Made by a program: the position numbers and the translations under genes
Notes under the pieces: model-generated
The model's input: the letters and a program-made list of their open reading frames with translations, nothing else
Database searches by the model: none
Told to the model about the DNA's origin: nothing
From: Microcaldota archaeon
Lineage (GTDB): Archaea > Micrarchaeota > Micrarchaeia > Micrarchaeales > Micrarchaeaceae
Direction of reading: 5' to 3'
NCBI GenBank assembly: GCA_021793035.1
Contig: JAJYTM010000027.1
Location: 1 to 8,231 of the forward strand
DNA: 8,231 bases
Part shown: piece by piece, positions 1 through 6,719 of the stretch
Layout: the number at the start of each line of letters is the position of its first letter
How positions within the stretch are numbered: the stretch's first letter is position 1

Positions 1-1451
1 AGTTCATGAAGGGCTATGCGGGCGAGCATGCGGGCGAGTCAATGGAAGTCATATCCGCGCCATTCGGATGGAACAAGCAGCTCAGCCTTGACATAAAGGG
101 TCATCCTCTATCAGAGCAGTCGCACAGCTACGGCAACTCGGCGAAGCCTGCAGAGAAGGGCAGGGCGAAGGCCAAGGTGGGCGAGAAGAGGATAGACGTT
201 TCCATAGTAAAGAAGTCTGACTGGTCCGGCCTCCCTGATGCTGATCACAGGACCATAGGCGAGCGCCTCGACCTGTATAGCTTCCAGGAGGTATCGCCGG
301 GCATGGTGTACTGGCATCCGAACGGCCTGATAATGTACAACGAGCTCAAGGGCCTCATGCGCGACAAGGAATCGGAATACGGCTACAAGGAGATATCCAC
401 CCCAGGAATGGCGAACATAGCCCTATGGAAAGTGAGCGGCCATCTCGACCACTACATGGACGACATGTTCATGTTCGAATCGTCAATGGGCGACGTAGGC
501 CTGAAGCCGATGAACTGCCCGTCATCGATACTGATATTCAAGACCAGGAAATGGAGCTACAGGGAGCTGCCTTTCAGGACCGCGATATTCGACAGGCTGT
601 ACAGGAGCGAGCTCAGCGGAGTAGCGAGCGGCCTGTTCAGGGTAAAGGAGATGACGCAGGACGATGGGCACATATTTGCAAGGGAGGACCAGATAGAGGC
701 GGAGATAGTGCTGCTGCTCAAGATGATAAGGGAGACCTACGACACGTTCAACATGAGCTTTACCGCGAAGCTTTCCACAAAGCCGGACAATCACATGGGA
801 AGCGACGAGCTCTGGGATAGGGCGGAATCAGCGCTGAGGAACGCTCTCGAGTACAACCACATGAAATATGAGGTCAAGGAGAAGGAGGGTGCATTCTACG
901 GCCCGAAGATAGACTTCGACGTGAAGGATTCCATGGGAAGGATATGGCAGTGCGCCACCATACAGCTGGATTACCAGCTTCCCATCAATTTCAAGCTCGA
1001 ATACACAGGCGAGGACGGCAAGCAGCACACTCCGGTGATAATACACAGGGCGATACTGGGCTCGCTGGAGCGCTTCCTTGGCGTGATGATAGAGCACTAC
1101 GGCGGCAAGTTCCCGGCCTGGCTCGCCCCCATCCAGGCAATAGTGATATCCATATCGGAGCCGGTAAACGATTACGCCATATCCGTCCACGAAGCGCTGC
1201 GCAAGGCAGGGATCAGGGCAGACATCGACATATCCGACAAAACCCTGGAGTACAAGATAAGGGACGCAAGGCTTCACAACATACCTTACATAATAGTAGT
1301 TGGGGGCAAGGAGAAGGAGGCGAATAGCATATCCGTGCGCAACCTTGAAGGCAAGCAGAAATACGGCGTTAAGGTTGATGCTTTGGCGGCTGCGCTGAAG
1401 GACGAGATAAGCACCAGGTCGAACTCATATAAGGCCTTCGAATCGATATAG
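1..1451 (+). CDS. thrS: Threonyl-tRNA synthetase, 5' end cut by the window
   Basis: Class II synthetase that activates threonine and charges tRNA-Thr in the cytoplasm. The frame is open to the left edge, so the ATG at 6 is probably internal; residue numbers here count from it. Residues 13-42 carry APFGW and KGHPLSE, the end of the archaeal DTD-like editing domain that removes mischarged serine. A Lys/Ala-rich linker (about 43-75) leads into the catalytic core (79-370). All three zinc ligands are visible: Cys171 (MNCP), His222 (TQDDGHIF) and His347 (IHRA). Motif 2 has Arg200/Glu202, GAFYGPKIDF follows, and motif 3 is GSLER with Arg356. The anticodon-binding domain spans about 371-475. The core resembles the bacterial ThrRS family far more than the Pyrococcus/Methanosarcina type, so the protein looks mosaic. 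It ends at TAG 1449-1451 and runs convergent with the next gene. Identification is secure; the missing N-terminus (about 100-140 residues) is inferred from family length. Confidence 0.95.
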   Translation, partial: FMKGYAGEHAGESMEVISAPFGWNKQLSLDIKGHPLSEQSHSYGNSAKPAEKGRAKAKVGEKRIDVSIVKKSDWSGLPDADHRTIGERLDLYSFQEVSPGMVYWHPNGLIMYNELKGLMRDKESEYGYKEISTPGMANIALWKVSGHLDHYMDDMFMFESSMGDVGLKPMNCPSSILIFKTRKWSYRELPFRTAIFDRLYRSELSGVASGLFRVKEMTQDDGHIFAREDQIEAEIVLLLKMIRETYDTFNMSFTAKLSTKPDNHMGSDELWDRAESALRNALEYNHMKYEVKEKEGAFYGPKIDFDVKDSMGRIWQCATIQLDYQLPINFKLEYTGEDGKQHTPVIIHRAILGSLERFLGVMIEHYGGKFPAWLAPIQAIVISISEPVNDYAISVHEALRKAGIRADIDISDKTLEYKIRDARLHNIPYIIVVGGKEKEANSISVRNLEGKQKYGVKVDALAAALKDEISTRSNSYKAFESI

Positions 1452-1467
1452 CGCATAAGAAGGAACG

Positions 1468-1489
1468 TGCATGGGCATGAGCCCATGCA
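1468..1489. terminator. Perfect 9-bp inverted repeat between convergent genes
   Basis: TGCATGGGC and GCCCATGCA form a perfect 9-bp stem around the loop ATGA. It starts 16 bases after the thrS stop and lies 15 bases beyond the stop of the oppositely oriented small gene. Because it is symmetric, it would fold in transcripts from either strand. No T-run follows on the plus strand. Archaeal termination depends mainly on T-rich tracts, so a role in transcript-end protection or bidirectional termination is inference. Confidence 0.5.
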
Positions 1490-1494
1490 ATGGC

Positions 1495-1499
1495 AAAAA
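1495..1499 (-). terminator. Possible T-run terminator of the small zinc-protein gene
   Basis: Read on the minus strand, five consecutive T residues lie five bases past the TAA stop (1507-1505) of the small Cys-rich gene, and the perfect hairpin follows immediately. Short T-runs are the usual archaeal intrinsic termination signal. This one is minimal in length, so the call is tentative. Confidence 0.35.
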
Positions 1500-1504
1500 G
1501 ACGA

Positions 1505-1717
1505 TTATTGGGTGGTTACAGACACTTCGGCAAGCGCGACCTTGTTCTTGTAGGCCTTCCTCTTCTTCATGTCCGACCAGCAGTCCTTGCATATGACCAG
1601 CCTGTTGGTCTTGCTTGCGCGCTGCGAGCTCTTCATGCAGTCATTGCATATCTTTCTTCCGCAGTAATTGCATACAACATACTTGTATATTTCTTTCCTG
1701 CACCTTTCACAAAGCAT
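1505..1717 (-). CDS. Small cysteine-rich (probable zinc-binding) archaeal protein
   Basis: A 70-residue protein of unknown function. It has eight cysteines in four CxxC pairs (3/6, 16/19, 24/27, 43/46), spaced 9, 4 and 15 residues apart. This is compatible with two zinc sites in a cross-brace (FYVE/RING-like) or paired-ribbon arrangement. The C-terminal part is basic (KKRKAYKNK, from about 51). The segment CNYCGRKICNDC followed by ICKDCW resembles small conserved archaeal hypothetical proteins, but I cannot name a family. A TTG at 1738 is also in frame, but I chose ATG 1717 because a GAGGTG Shine-Dalgarno lies inside that extension and the first CxxC starts at residue 3. The gene is convergent with thrS and divergent from the methylthiotransferase. 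It has no membrane segment or signal peptide. Possible roles include RNA/ribosome binding or a transcription accessory factor; none is shown. Confidence 0.8.
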   Translation of the reverse strand: MLCERCRKEIYKYVVCNYCGRKICNDCMKSSQRASKTNRLVICKDCWSDMKKRKAYKNKVALAEVSVTTQ

Positions 1718-1728
1718 TGCCAGATAAA

Positions 1729-1735
1729 CACCTCT
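1729..1735 (-). promoter_or_regulatory. Shine-Dalgarno supporting ATG 1717
   Basis: On the minus strand AGAGGTG matches the anti-Shine-Dalgarno complement (GGAGGTGAT) and lies 11 bases before ATG 1717. The spacing is slightly long. It sits downstream of the alternative TTG at 1738, which argues that the TTG is not the real start. Confidence 0.5.
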
Positions 1736-1804
1736 CAAGCATCAGACCGGCGAAGCGATATGTATGCCCACCGGTAGACGAGCCTTATACATTTTATTTA
1801 TTTG

Positions 1805-1813
1805 TTTATAAAT
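1805..1813 (+). promoter_or_regulatory. TATA box of the methylthiotransferase-gatDE operon
   Basis: TTTATAAAT lies in the AT-rich stretch 1782-1830, its centre about 27 bases before ATG 1836. Archaeal transcription starts about 25-27 bases after the TATA centre, so the transcript would begin at or next to the start codon, giving a leaderless mRNA. The core TTTATAAA is self-complementary and could also bind TBP in the opposite sense for the divergent small gene. An alternative minus-strand box (CATACATATC, 1757-1766) is better spaced for a start near 1735-1740. No strong BRE is visible on either side. Confidence 0.6.
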
Positions 1814-1835
1814 AATTATACTATAGTTGTTTACC

Positions 1836-3113
1836 ATGCAAACCTATATAAAAACCTACGGTTGCACGCTCAACCGCGCGGACAGCGACATAATGGCTTC
1901 CATGATCGAGGCAGCGGGCATAGGCATAGCCGCTTCCGAAGAGGATGCCGACACAATTGTACTGAATACCTGCACGGTCAAGAAACAGACCGAGCAGAAG
2001 ATACTGTATACGCTCGACAGGCTTGTCGAGGCAGGAAAGAGAGTGGTTGTAACGGGCTGCATGGCGAGCGCCAACCGCGATATGATAGCCAAGCATGCTC
2101 CCGATGCTACCATAGTGACCACTTCAAATACGGACAGGATAGCAGAAGCCCTGCTATCCATTGACAAAGGCGCTTCCTCGGCATTCTCAGATGGGCGGAG
2201 AATAGACAAAGCAGGCCTGCTGAGGCCTACCGGCAGCGTGGTGGCGCGCGTGCCGGCCAGCGAGGGCTGCCTGAGCAACTGCACGTTCTGCGAGACCAAG
2301 CTGGCCAGAGGGCCTCTCAACAGCTTCCCCGAAGATACAATTGCCAGGGCTGTTGAATACTGCGCGGGAAGCGGGTCGAAGGAGATAGAGATTACATCGC
2401 AGGACCTAGGCGCCTACGGCTTCGACAGGAAGACGGACATAGCGAAGCTCATGAAAAGGATTGCCGAGATACGGGGGAACTTCAAGGTAAGGATAGGCAT
2501 GCTCAACCCGGAGCACCTGCACCGTTACATGTACGAACTCATCGAGGCCATGCAGGATGGCAGGTTCTACAGGTTCATACACATACCAATACAATCTGGC
2601 AGCAACAGGGTGCTTTCCGACATGAGAAGGTCGTGCTCTGTTGAGTCATTTGAGGAATATGTGAAGGAACTGAGGAAAGGCGTATCCGGAATTTCAATAG
2701 AAACAGATATAATTGTAGGTTACCCAACAGAGAGTGAGGATGATTTCGACATGACCATGGAAATGGTAAGGGATATAAAGCCAGATATCACCAACATCTC
2801 CCGCTTCGGCGCAAGGCCTAACACCGCAGCTGCAAGACTGAAGCCTTTGGATCCAGAGACGGTGAAAAGGCGCAGCTCCGAGCTGAGCAGGCTTGTGCGC
2901 GAAGTGCAGAATGGCATAAATGCAGAATACGTGGGGAAGATGGTAAACGCGCTTCTAACAGAAAACGGCCACAATTCGCTGAACGGCAAAACGGACTCGT
3001 ACAAGCAGGTAGTGCTGCCTGAAGCTGCCGGCATCGCTTTGGGCACTTCCATAAGGGCACACATATATGCCGCTTCGGCAAATGCGCTTTACGGCTCGGT
3101 AAGGGGTATCTGA
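1836..3113 (+). CDS. tRNA t6A37 methylthiotransferase (archaeal e-MtaB / CDKAL1 type)
   Basis: Radical-SAM enzyme that adds a methylthio group to C2 of N6-threonylcarbamoyl-adenosine 37 (t6A to ms2t6A) in tRNAs reading ANN codons. The 425-residue protein has the full family layout. The N-terminal UPF0004 domain (1-110) has Cys10 (YGC), Cys46 (NTC) and Cys75 (TGC) for the auxiliary cluster. The radical-SAM domain (about 135-350) has CxxxCxxC at Cys145/149/152 within EGCLSNCTFC, followed by ETKLARG. A TRAM domain (about 365-425) serves tRNA binding. ETKLARG after the cluster, the short N-terminus and the archaeal context favour e-MtaB over MiaB or RimO. I chose ATG 1836 over the in-frame TTG 1827 because it starts the conserved sequence (MQTYIKTYGC) and sits 27 bases after the TATA box with no Shine-Dalgarno, as expected for a leaderless message. 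It is the first gene of the operon and abuts gatD with no gap. Substrate choice is inferred from the family. Confidence 0.92.
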   Translation: MQTYIKTYGCTLNRADSDIMASMIEAAGIGIAASEEDADTIVLNTCTVKKQTEQKILYTLDRLVEAGKRVVVTGCMASANRDMIAKHAPDATIVTTSNTDRIAEALLSIDKGASSAFSDGRRIDKAGLLRPTGSVVARVPASEGCLSNCTFCETKLARGPLNSFPEDTIARAVEYCAGSGSKEIEITSQDLGAYGFDRKTDIAKLMKRIAEIRGNFKVRIGMLNPEHLHRYMYELIEAMQDGRFYRFIHIPIQSGSNRVLSDMRRSCSVESFEEYVKELRKGVSGISIETDIIVGYPTESEDDFDMTMEMVRDIKPDITNISRFGARPNTAAARLKPLDPETVKRRSSELSRLVREVQNGINAEYVGKMVNALLTENGHNSLNGKTDSYKQVVLPEAAGIALGTSIRAHIYAASANALYGSVRGI

Positions 3114-4454
3114 ATGTACGGCAACAAGATAATGGATTATTTCAAGGCCAACGGGATAAGCGTAGGGGACAAGGTGCGCATAAGCTACAACGGCACATCA
3201 ACGGACGGCGAGCTTATGCCCAGTACCGAGTACAACGACCCGGATGTGCTTATCATAAAGCTGAAGAACGGGTATAATATAGGGATAAATTTTTCCAAGG
3301 TGAAGCTGGAGAAGCTTGAGGGCCCTAACACACCCATAGAATTCCCCAAGGTCAAGCTCGCAGGGCAGAAGGACCTGCCCCGCATATCAATGATATATAC
3401 TGGAGGCACCATAGGCAGCAGGATAGACTATAAGACGGGCGGGGTGTACATGCTGACCAAACCGGAAGAGCTGCTCTTTGATGTTCCTGAAGTCTCCAAG
3501 ATTGCGAACATAGTCATAGAGCCGCTGTTCAGCATAGCCAGCGAAGACATGTCCTACCTAGAATGGCAGAAGATGGCGGAGGATACTGCGGACGCGCTCA
3601 ACAAAGGCGCAAAGGGCGTGGTGATAACGCATGGTACCGATACTATGCACTATACATCTGCCGCATTGAGCTTCATGCTCCAGGGCCTTAACGCCCCGGT
3701 GGTGCTCACAGGCTCCCAGCGCAGCAGCGACAGGGGCTCAAGCGATGCGTTCATGAATCTCGTGTGCTCGGCATATGCAGCGGCCCAGTCCGACATAGCA
3801 GAGGTAGGGGTATGCATGCACAGCACAAGCTCCGATGACGAATGCGCATACATGCGCGGCACGAAGGTCAGGAAGATGCACACGTCGCGCCGCGACGCCT
3901 TCAGGGCCATAAACGGCAAGCCGCTTGCATACATAGGCAAGGGCGGAATGATAAGGTACAATTCGCAGTACAGGAAGGTGCAGGCCGAGAATAAGGAAGT
4001 GCATGCGCAGACGAAGTTCGAACCCAAGGTCGCGATAGTCAAGGCGTACCCCGATTCCGAGCCTGACATTATGGACTTTTACATGGGCAAAAAATACAGG
4101 GGCATAATCATAGAGGGCACAGGCCTGGGCCACGCACCTGTATCTACTTCGCACCAGGAATACCAGTGGCTGCCCAAGATAAAGGAGGCTGCAGACTCTG
4201 GCATAGTCATAGGAATCACATCGCAGTGCATCTACGGACGTGTCAACAGCAGCGTCTATAGGAACCTGCGGCTGATGAGCTCCGCGGGAGCGATATACTG
4301 CGAGGACATGACCCCCGAGACAGCATACGTGAAGCTCGGCTGGCTCCTGGGCAATTACGATGCAGCAAAGGCAAGGGAGCTCCTGCCAGCCAACCTTGTT
4401 GGGGAGATAGGCGCAAGGAGCGAGTATGATGATTTTATCGATGAAGAGGGATAA
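3114..4454 (+). CDS. gatD: Glu-tRNA(Gln) amidotransferase subunit D
   Basis: Asparaginase-like subunit of the archaeal GatDE complex. It hydrolyses glutamine (or asparagine) and passes ammonia to GatE for Glu-tRNA(Gln) to Gln-tRNA(Gln) conversion. The protein has 446 residues, normal for the family. The N-terminal GatD-specific barrel (about 1-75) includes the typical GYNIGI stretch (53-58). The type-I asparaginase fold follows (from about 90). Catalytic residues are all visible: Thr99 in TGGTIG, Thr175 and Asp176 in HGTDTMHYT, and Lys254 in KVRKMHTSRRDAF. The C-terminal part contains IIIEGTGLGH and GIVIGITSQCIYGRVN, typical of the second asparaginase subdomain. The ATG directly follows the TGA of the preceding gene, with GGGGT seven bases upstream, so translation is probably coupled. 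Two bases separate its stop from the next start. Identification is secure. Confidence 0.97.
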   Translation: MYGNKIMDYFKANGISVGDKVRISYNGTSTDGELMPSTEYNDPDVLIIKLKNGYNIGINFSKVKLEKLEGPNTPIEFPKVKLAGQKDLPRISMIYTGGTIGSRIDYKTGGVYMLTKPEELLFDVPEVSKIANIVIEPLFSIASEDMSYLEWQKMAEDTADALNKGAKGVVITHGTDTMHYTSAALSFMLQGLNAPVVLTGSQRSSDRGSSDAFMNLVCSAYAAAQSDIAEVGVCMHSTSSDDECAYMRGTKVRKMHTSRRDAFRAINGKPLAYIGKGGMIRYNSQYRKVQAENKEVHAQTKFEPKVAIVKAYPDSEPDIMDFYMGKKYRGIIIEGTGLGHAPVSTSHQEYQWLPKIKEAADSGIVIGITSQCIYGRVNSSVYRNLRLMSSAGAIYCEDMTPETAYVKLGWLLGNYDAAKARELLPANLVGEIGARSEYDDFIDEEG

Positions 4455-4456
4455 GC

Positions 4457-4792
4457 ATGGCATACAACAGCAAGGTTGGGAATGTGGTGTTCGCGGCAGG
4501 GGTAGTGATATTGCTCTTTACATTCTATGAAGCGTATTCGCTTTATGCGCATATGCTCGCATTGTCATCGCAGCCTCCTGCGCCCATATCTCTGAATAAC
4601 ACATCGGCCAACTCGGTAGGCGCTGCGCTTGCCGGTGCGCTGTCGAGCGCGCTGCCTTCGGAGTCGCTGTTCTACGCTATGCTGGCAATATTCGTCCTTT
4701 TTGTGTTCGGCAGCATTGGATACAAGGTGGCGAAGCTGGGGCTCGAGATGAAAGGGCTGGATAAGCAGCAGAGCCAGAAGCAGCAGAAGTGA
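4457..4792 (+). CDS. Small two-helix membrane protein in the gatDE operon
   Basis: A 111-residue protein of unknown function. Two hydrophobic segments are clear: about 7-29 (VVFAAGVVILLFTFYEAY region) and about 70-93 (LFYAMLAIFVLFVFGSIGY region). The connecting loop (30-69) is Ala/Ser/Pro-rich and essentially uncharged, with overlapping N-glycosylation sequons at NNTS (47-50). The C-terminus (90-111) is Lys/Gln-rich and hydrophilic. Charge distribution suggests both ends in the cytoplasm and the loop outside. The start is ATG 4457, two bases after the gatD stop, with GAGGG six bases upstream; the gatE start follows its stop by six bases. It is therefore almost certainly cotranscribed with the amidotransferase subunits. 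It resembles short conserved archaeal membrane proteins in shape, but I cannot assign a family. Position between gatD and gatE may reflect operon packing rather than a shared function. Confidence 0.85.
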   Translation: MAYNSKVGNVVFAAGVVILLFTFYEAYSLYAHMLALSSQPPAPISLNNTSANSVGAALAGALSSALPSESLFYAMLAIFVLFVFGSIGYKVAKLGLEMKGLDKQQSQKQQK

Positions 4793-4793
4793 T
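4789..4793 (+). promoter_or_regulatory. Candidate ribosome-binding site of gatE
   Basis: GTGAT, part of the GGAGGTGAT Shine-Dalgarno complement, overlaps the stop of the membrane-protein gene and lies five bases before ATG 4799. It favours ATG 4799 over the in-frame TTG 4796 and ATG 4814. The match is short. Confidence 0.35.
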
Positions 4794-4798
4794 GATTG

Positions 4799-6649
4799 AT
4801 GGAAGATAAGACTATGGATCACTACAAGGGCATAGGGTTCATGTGCGGGCTGGAGATACATCAGCGCCTGGACACCGTGAGCAAGCTCTTCTGCAGGTGT
4901 TCTACGAACCCCGAGAATGACGTCGAATACGCGCACGTGGACAGGCAGCAGAGGGCTGTGGCAGGCGAGCTCGGGGTGATAGACCCATCGGCAAGATTTG
5001 AGGAGAGCAGGCAGAGGGTATTCCGGTACAAAGTATATAGGAACAGCAGCTGCCTGGTTGACATAGACGAGGAGCCGCCGCATGAGATAAACCAGGATGC
5101 CCTTTCAATCGCCCTGTCCATAGCAAGCGCGTTCGGCATGCCTGTCTTCGACGAGCTGCAGCCCATGAGGAAGGAAGTCGTGGACGGGAGCGATCCTAGC
5201 GCCTTTCAAAGGACCGTCCTGATAGGCAGGGGCGGCAGGATAGCTATCGACGGCGTGCCGGTGGATATAACGGACATGAGCCTCGAAGAGGAATCAAGCG
5301 GCATAGCGGATACGGAGAACAATGTAATAACCTACGATACATCAAGGCTGGGCATACCATTAGTAGAGATAGATACGGGGCCTGGCATACCCACGCCAGA
5401 ATTTGCAAAGAAGGCGGCGCTGTATATAGGCACGGCGCTGCGCCTTTCGGGGAGGGTGAAGAGGGGCATAGGCACCATAAGGCAGGACGTGAACGTATCG
5501 ATAAAAGGCGGCGCAAGGGTAGAGATAAAGGGCCTCCAGGACCTGGATTTCATGGACAAATATATAGAGAACGAGGTACTCAGGCAGCAGAACCTTCTCA
5601 AGATAGTAGATGTGCTCAAAGGAAGGAACGCAAGCGTCATGGAAATAGCAGACCTGTCGCAGCTGTTCGAAAGCACCAACGCGAGCATAATAAAGAAAGG
5701 CATGGAGAGTGGAGGGGCGGTCATGGGCTTCGGCATGAAGGGCTTCAGGGGGGTGCTCGGCTCAGAGCTACTGCCCGGAAGAAGGCTCGGCACAGAGATA
5801 AGCGATTACGCTAAAATGGCAGGCGTCGGGGGCATAATACACAGCGATGAAGACCTAACCAAATACGGTTTCAGCCCATCGGAGCTCGAAGGCATAAGGA
5901 AAGCCCTCGGCATATCTGAAACTGATTCGTTCATACTGATAGCAGCCGAGAAGGCCAGGTGCCAGAAGGCAATAGCCATAGCAAGGGACAGGGCACTCCA
6001 GGCGCTTTCCGGGGTTCCGCTGGAAACCCGGGCCGCAGTCAACGACCAGAGATACACAACGAAATTCCTACGCCCATTGCCGGGTGGTTCACGAATGTAT
6101 CCTGAAACGGACATCAAGCCAATAAAGATAAACCAGGATGCGCTGGCTTCTGCAGAAAAAAGTGCCCCGAGGCTGGACCAGGAGATAAGCACGCTGTCAA
6201 AGGACCTAAAAGACGCACAGCTTGCAAATGCACTCATACTTTCAGGCAAGCTGCCGCTCTACAAGGCCGTCGCAGGCAGCACATCTGCAGACAAGCGTTT
6301 CATAGCTTCGGTCCTGCTGCAGAAAATGACGGAGCTGCGCCGCAAGGGGTATGCCGTAGATTCGATACATGACGAGGACATCATCGCGGTCTTCAAAAGA
6401 TATGATGACGGCACAATAACGAAGCAGGCTATCGAGGAGGTCATAAAGGCCCTTTCAAAAGGCTCACGCGATATAGACAAGGTAATAGCCGAGGGCTCGT
6501 TGCACAGGATATCCGGCAAGGCCCTGAAGGATCTGGTAAGCAGCTTTTCAAAGAGCGTGCAATCATCCGGCAAGGACGACCTACGGGACAAGATAATGAG
6601 CAAATACAGGCTTGTTGTAGATGGAGAAGAGCTCAACAAGGCCCTATGA
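4799..6649 (+). CDS. gatE: Glu-tRNA(Gln) amidotransferase subunit E
   Basis: Phosphorylates the glutamate of Glu-tRNA(Gln) with ATP and amidates it with ammonia from GatD; together they supply Gln-tRNA(Gln) where GlnRS is absent. The 616-residue protein shows the full GatE layout. The GatB/GatE cradle (about 11-290) has GLEIHQRLD (17-25), FCRC (31-34), MRKEVVDGSDPSAFQRT (123-139), SLEEESSG (161-168), RLGIPLVEI (183-191), GTIRQDVNVSI (225-235) and EIKGLQDL (242-249). A GAD domain (about 305-405), shared with bacterial AspRS and diagnostic of GatE rather than GatB, carries LLPGRRLGTEISDYAK (324-339). RPLPGGSRMYPETDI (425-439) follows, then a helical domain and a YqeY-like tail (about 465-616) that contacts tRNA. 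I chose ATG 4799; TTG 4796 and ATG 4814 are also in frame and the exact start is not certain. It is the last gene of the operon and no strong terminator follows. Confidence 0.97.
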   Translation: MEDKTMDHYKGIGFMCGLEIHQRLDTVSKLFCRCSTNPENDVEYAHVDRQQRAVAGELGVIDPSARFEESRQRVFRYKVYRNSSCLVDIDEEPPHEINQDALSIALSIASAFGMPVFDELQPMRKEVVDGSDPSAFQRTVLIGRGGRIAIDGVPVDITDMSLEEESSGIADTENNVITYDTSRLGIPLVEIDTGPGIPTPEFAKKAALYIGTALRLSGRVKRGIGTIRQDVNVSIKGGARVEIKGLQDLDFMDKYIENEVLRQQNLLKIVDVLKGRNASVMEIADLSQLFESTNASIIKKGMESGGAVMGFGMKGFRGVLGSELLPGRRLGTEISDYAKMAGVGGIIHSDEDLTKYGFSPSELEGIRKALGISETDSFILIAAEKARCQKAIAIARDRALQALSGVPLETRAAVNDQRYTTKFLRPLPGGSRMYPETDIKPIKINQDALASAEKSAPRLDQEISTLSKDLKDAQLANALILSGKLPLYKAVAGSTSADKRFIASVLLQKMTELRRKGYAVDSIHDEDIIAVFKRYDDGTITKQAIEEVIKALSKGSRDIDKVIAEGSLHRISGKALKDLVSSFSKSVQSSGKDDLRDKIMSKYRLVVDGEELNKAL

Positions 6650-6661
6650 CGGCCTAACTGC

Positions 6662-6680
6662 CGAAAGATAGATATTTAAG
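6662..6680 (+). promoter_or_regulatory. BRE/TATA-like promoter of the surface-protein gene
   Basis: CGAAAG (6662-6667) resembles an archaeal BRE, and GATATTTAAG (6671-6680) a TATA box. Transcription would then start near 6700-6704, leaving a leader of roughly 18 bases before ATG 6720. The site lies 13 bases after the gatE stop, implying the surface gene has its own promoter rather than reading through from the operon. The rest of 6650-6719 holds only a 4-bp hairpin and a T-rich patch (6684-6690), too weak to call a terminator. Confidence 0.5.
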
Positions 6681-6719
6681 AATTCTATTTCCTATACGCT
6701 AATGTAAAACAATGCAGTG

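Noticed and set aside
1505..1717. Calling the eight-cysteine protein a RING ubiquitin ligase or FYVE domain
   Set aside because: It has only cysteine pairs, no conserved His and none of the flanking signature residues of those families; the spacing alone does not support the name.
1718..1738. TTG at 1738 as start of the small cysteine-rich protein
   Set aside because: The best Shine-Dalgarno lies inside this extension, pointing to ATG 1717.
1827..1835. TTG at 1827 as start of the methylthiotransferase
   Set aside because: ATG 1836 fits the family N-terminus and the TATA spacing; the TTG would fall upstream of the expected transcription start.
3738..4463. Long open frame on the minus strand opposite gatD, and similar antisense frames opposite thrS (828-1277) and gatE (4565-5083, 5806-6249)
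   Set aside because: Each lies wholly or almost wholly opposite a confidently identified gene, has a composition expected from reading its codons backwards, shows no recognisable domain and has no convincing start signal.
5085..6141. A 16-base exact direct repeat within gatE (5085-5100 and 6126-6141), both reading INQDA
   Set aside because: It is short, lies in two unrelated parts of the protein, and shows no similarity beyond the match; probably coincidence.
6650..6664. Small hairpin CGGC/GCCG just after the gatE stop as a terminator
   Set aside because: Only four base pairs and no adjoining T-run.
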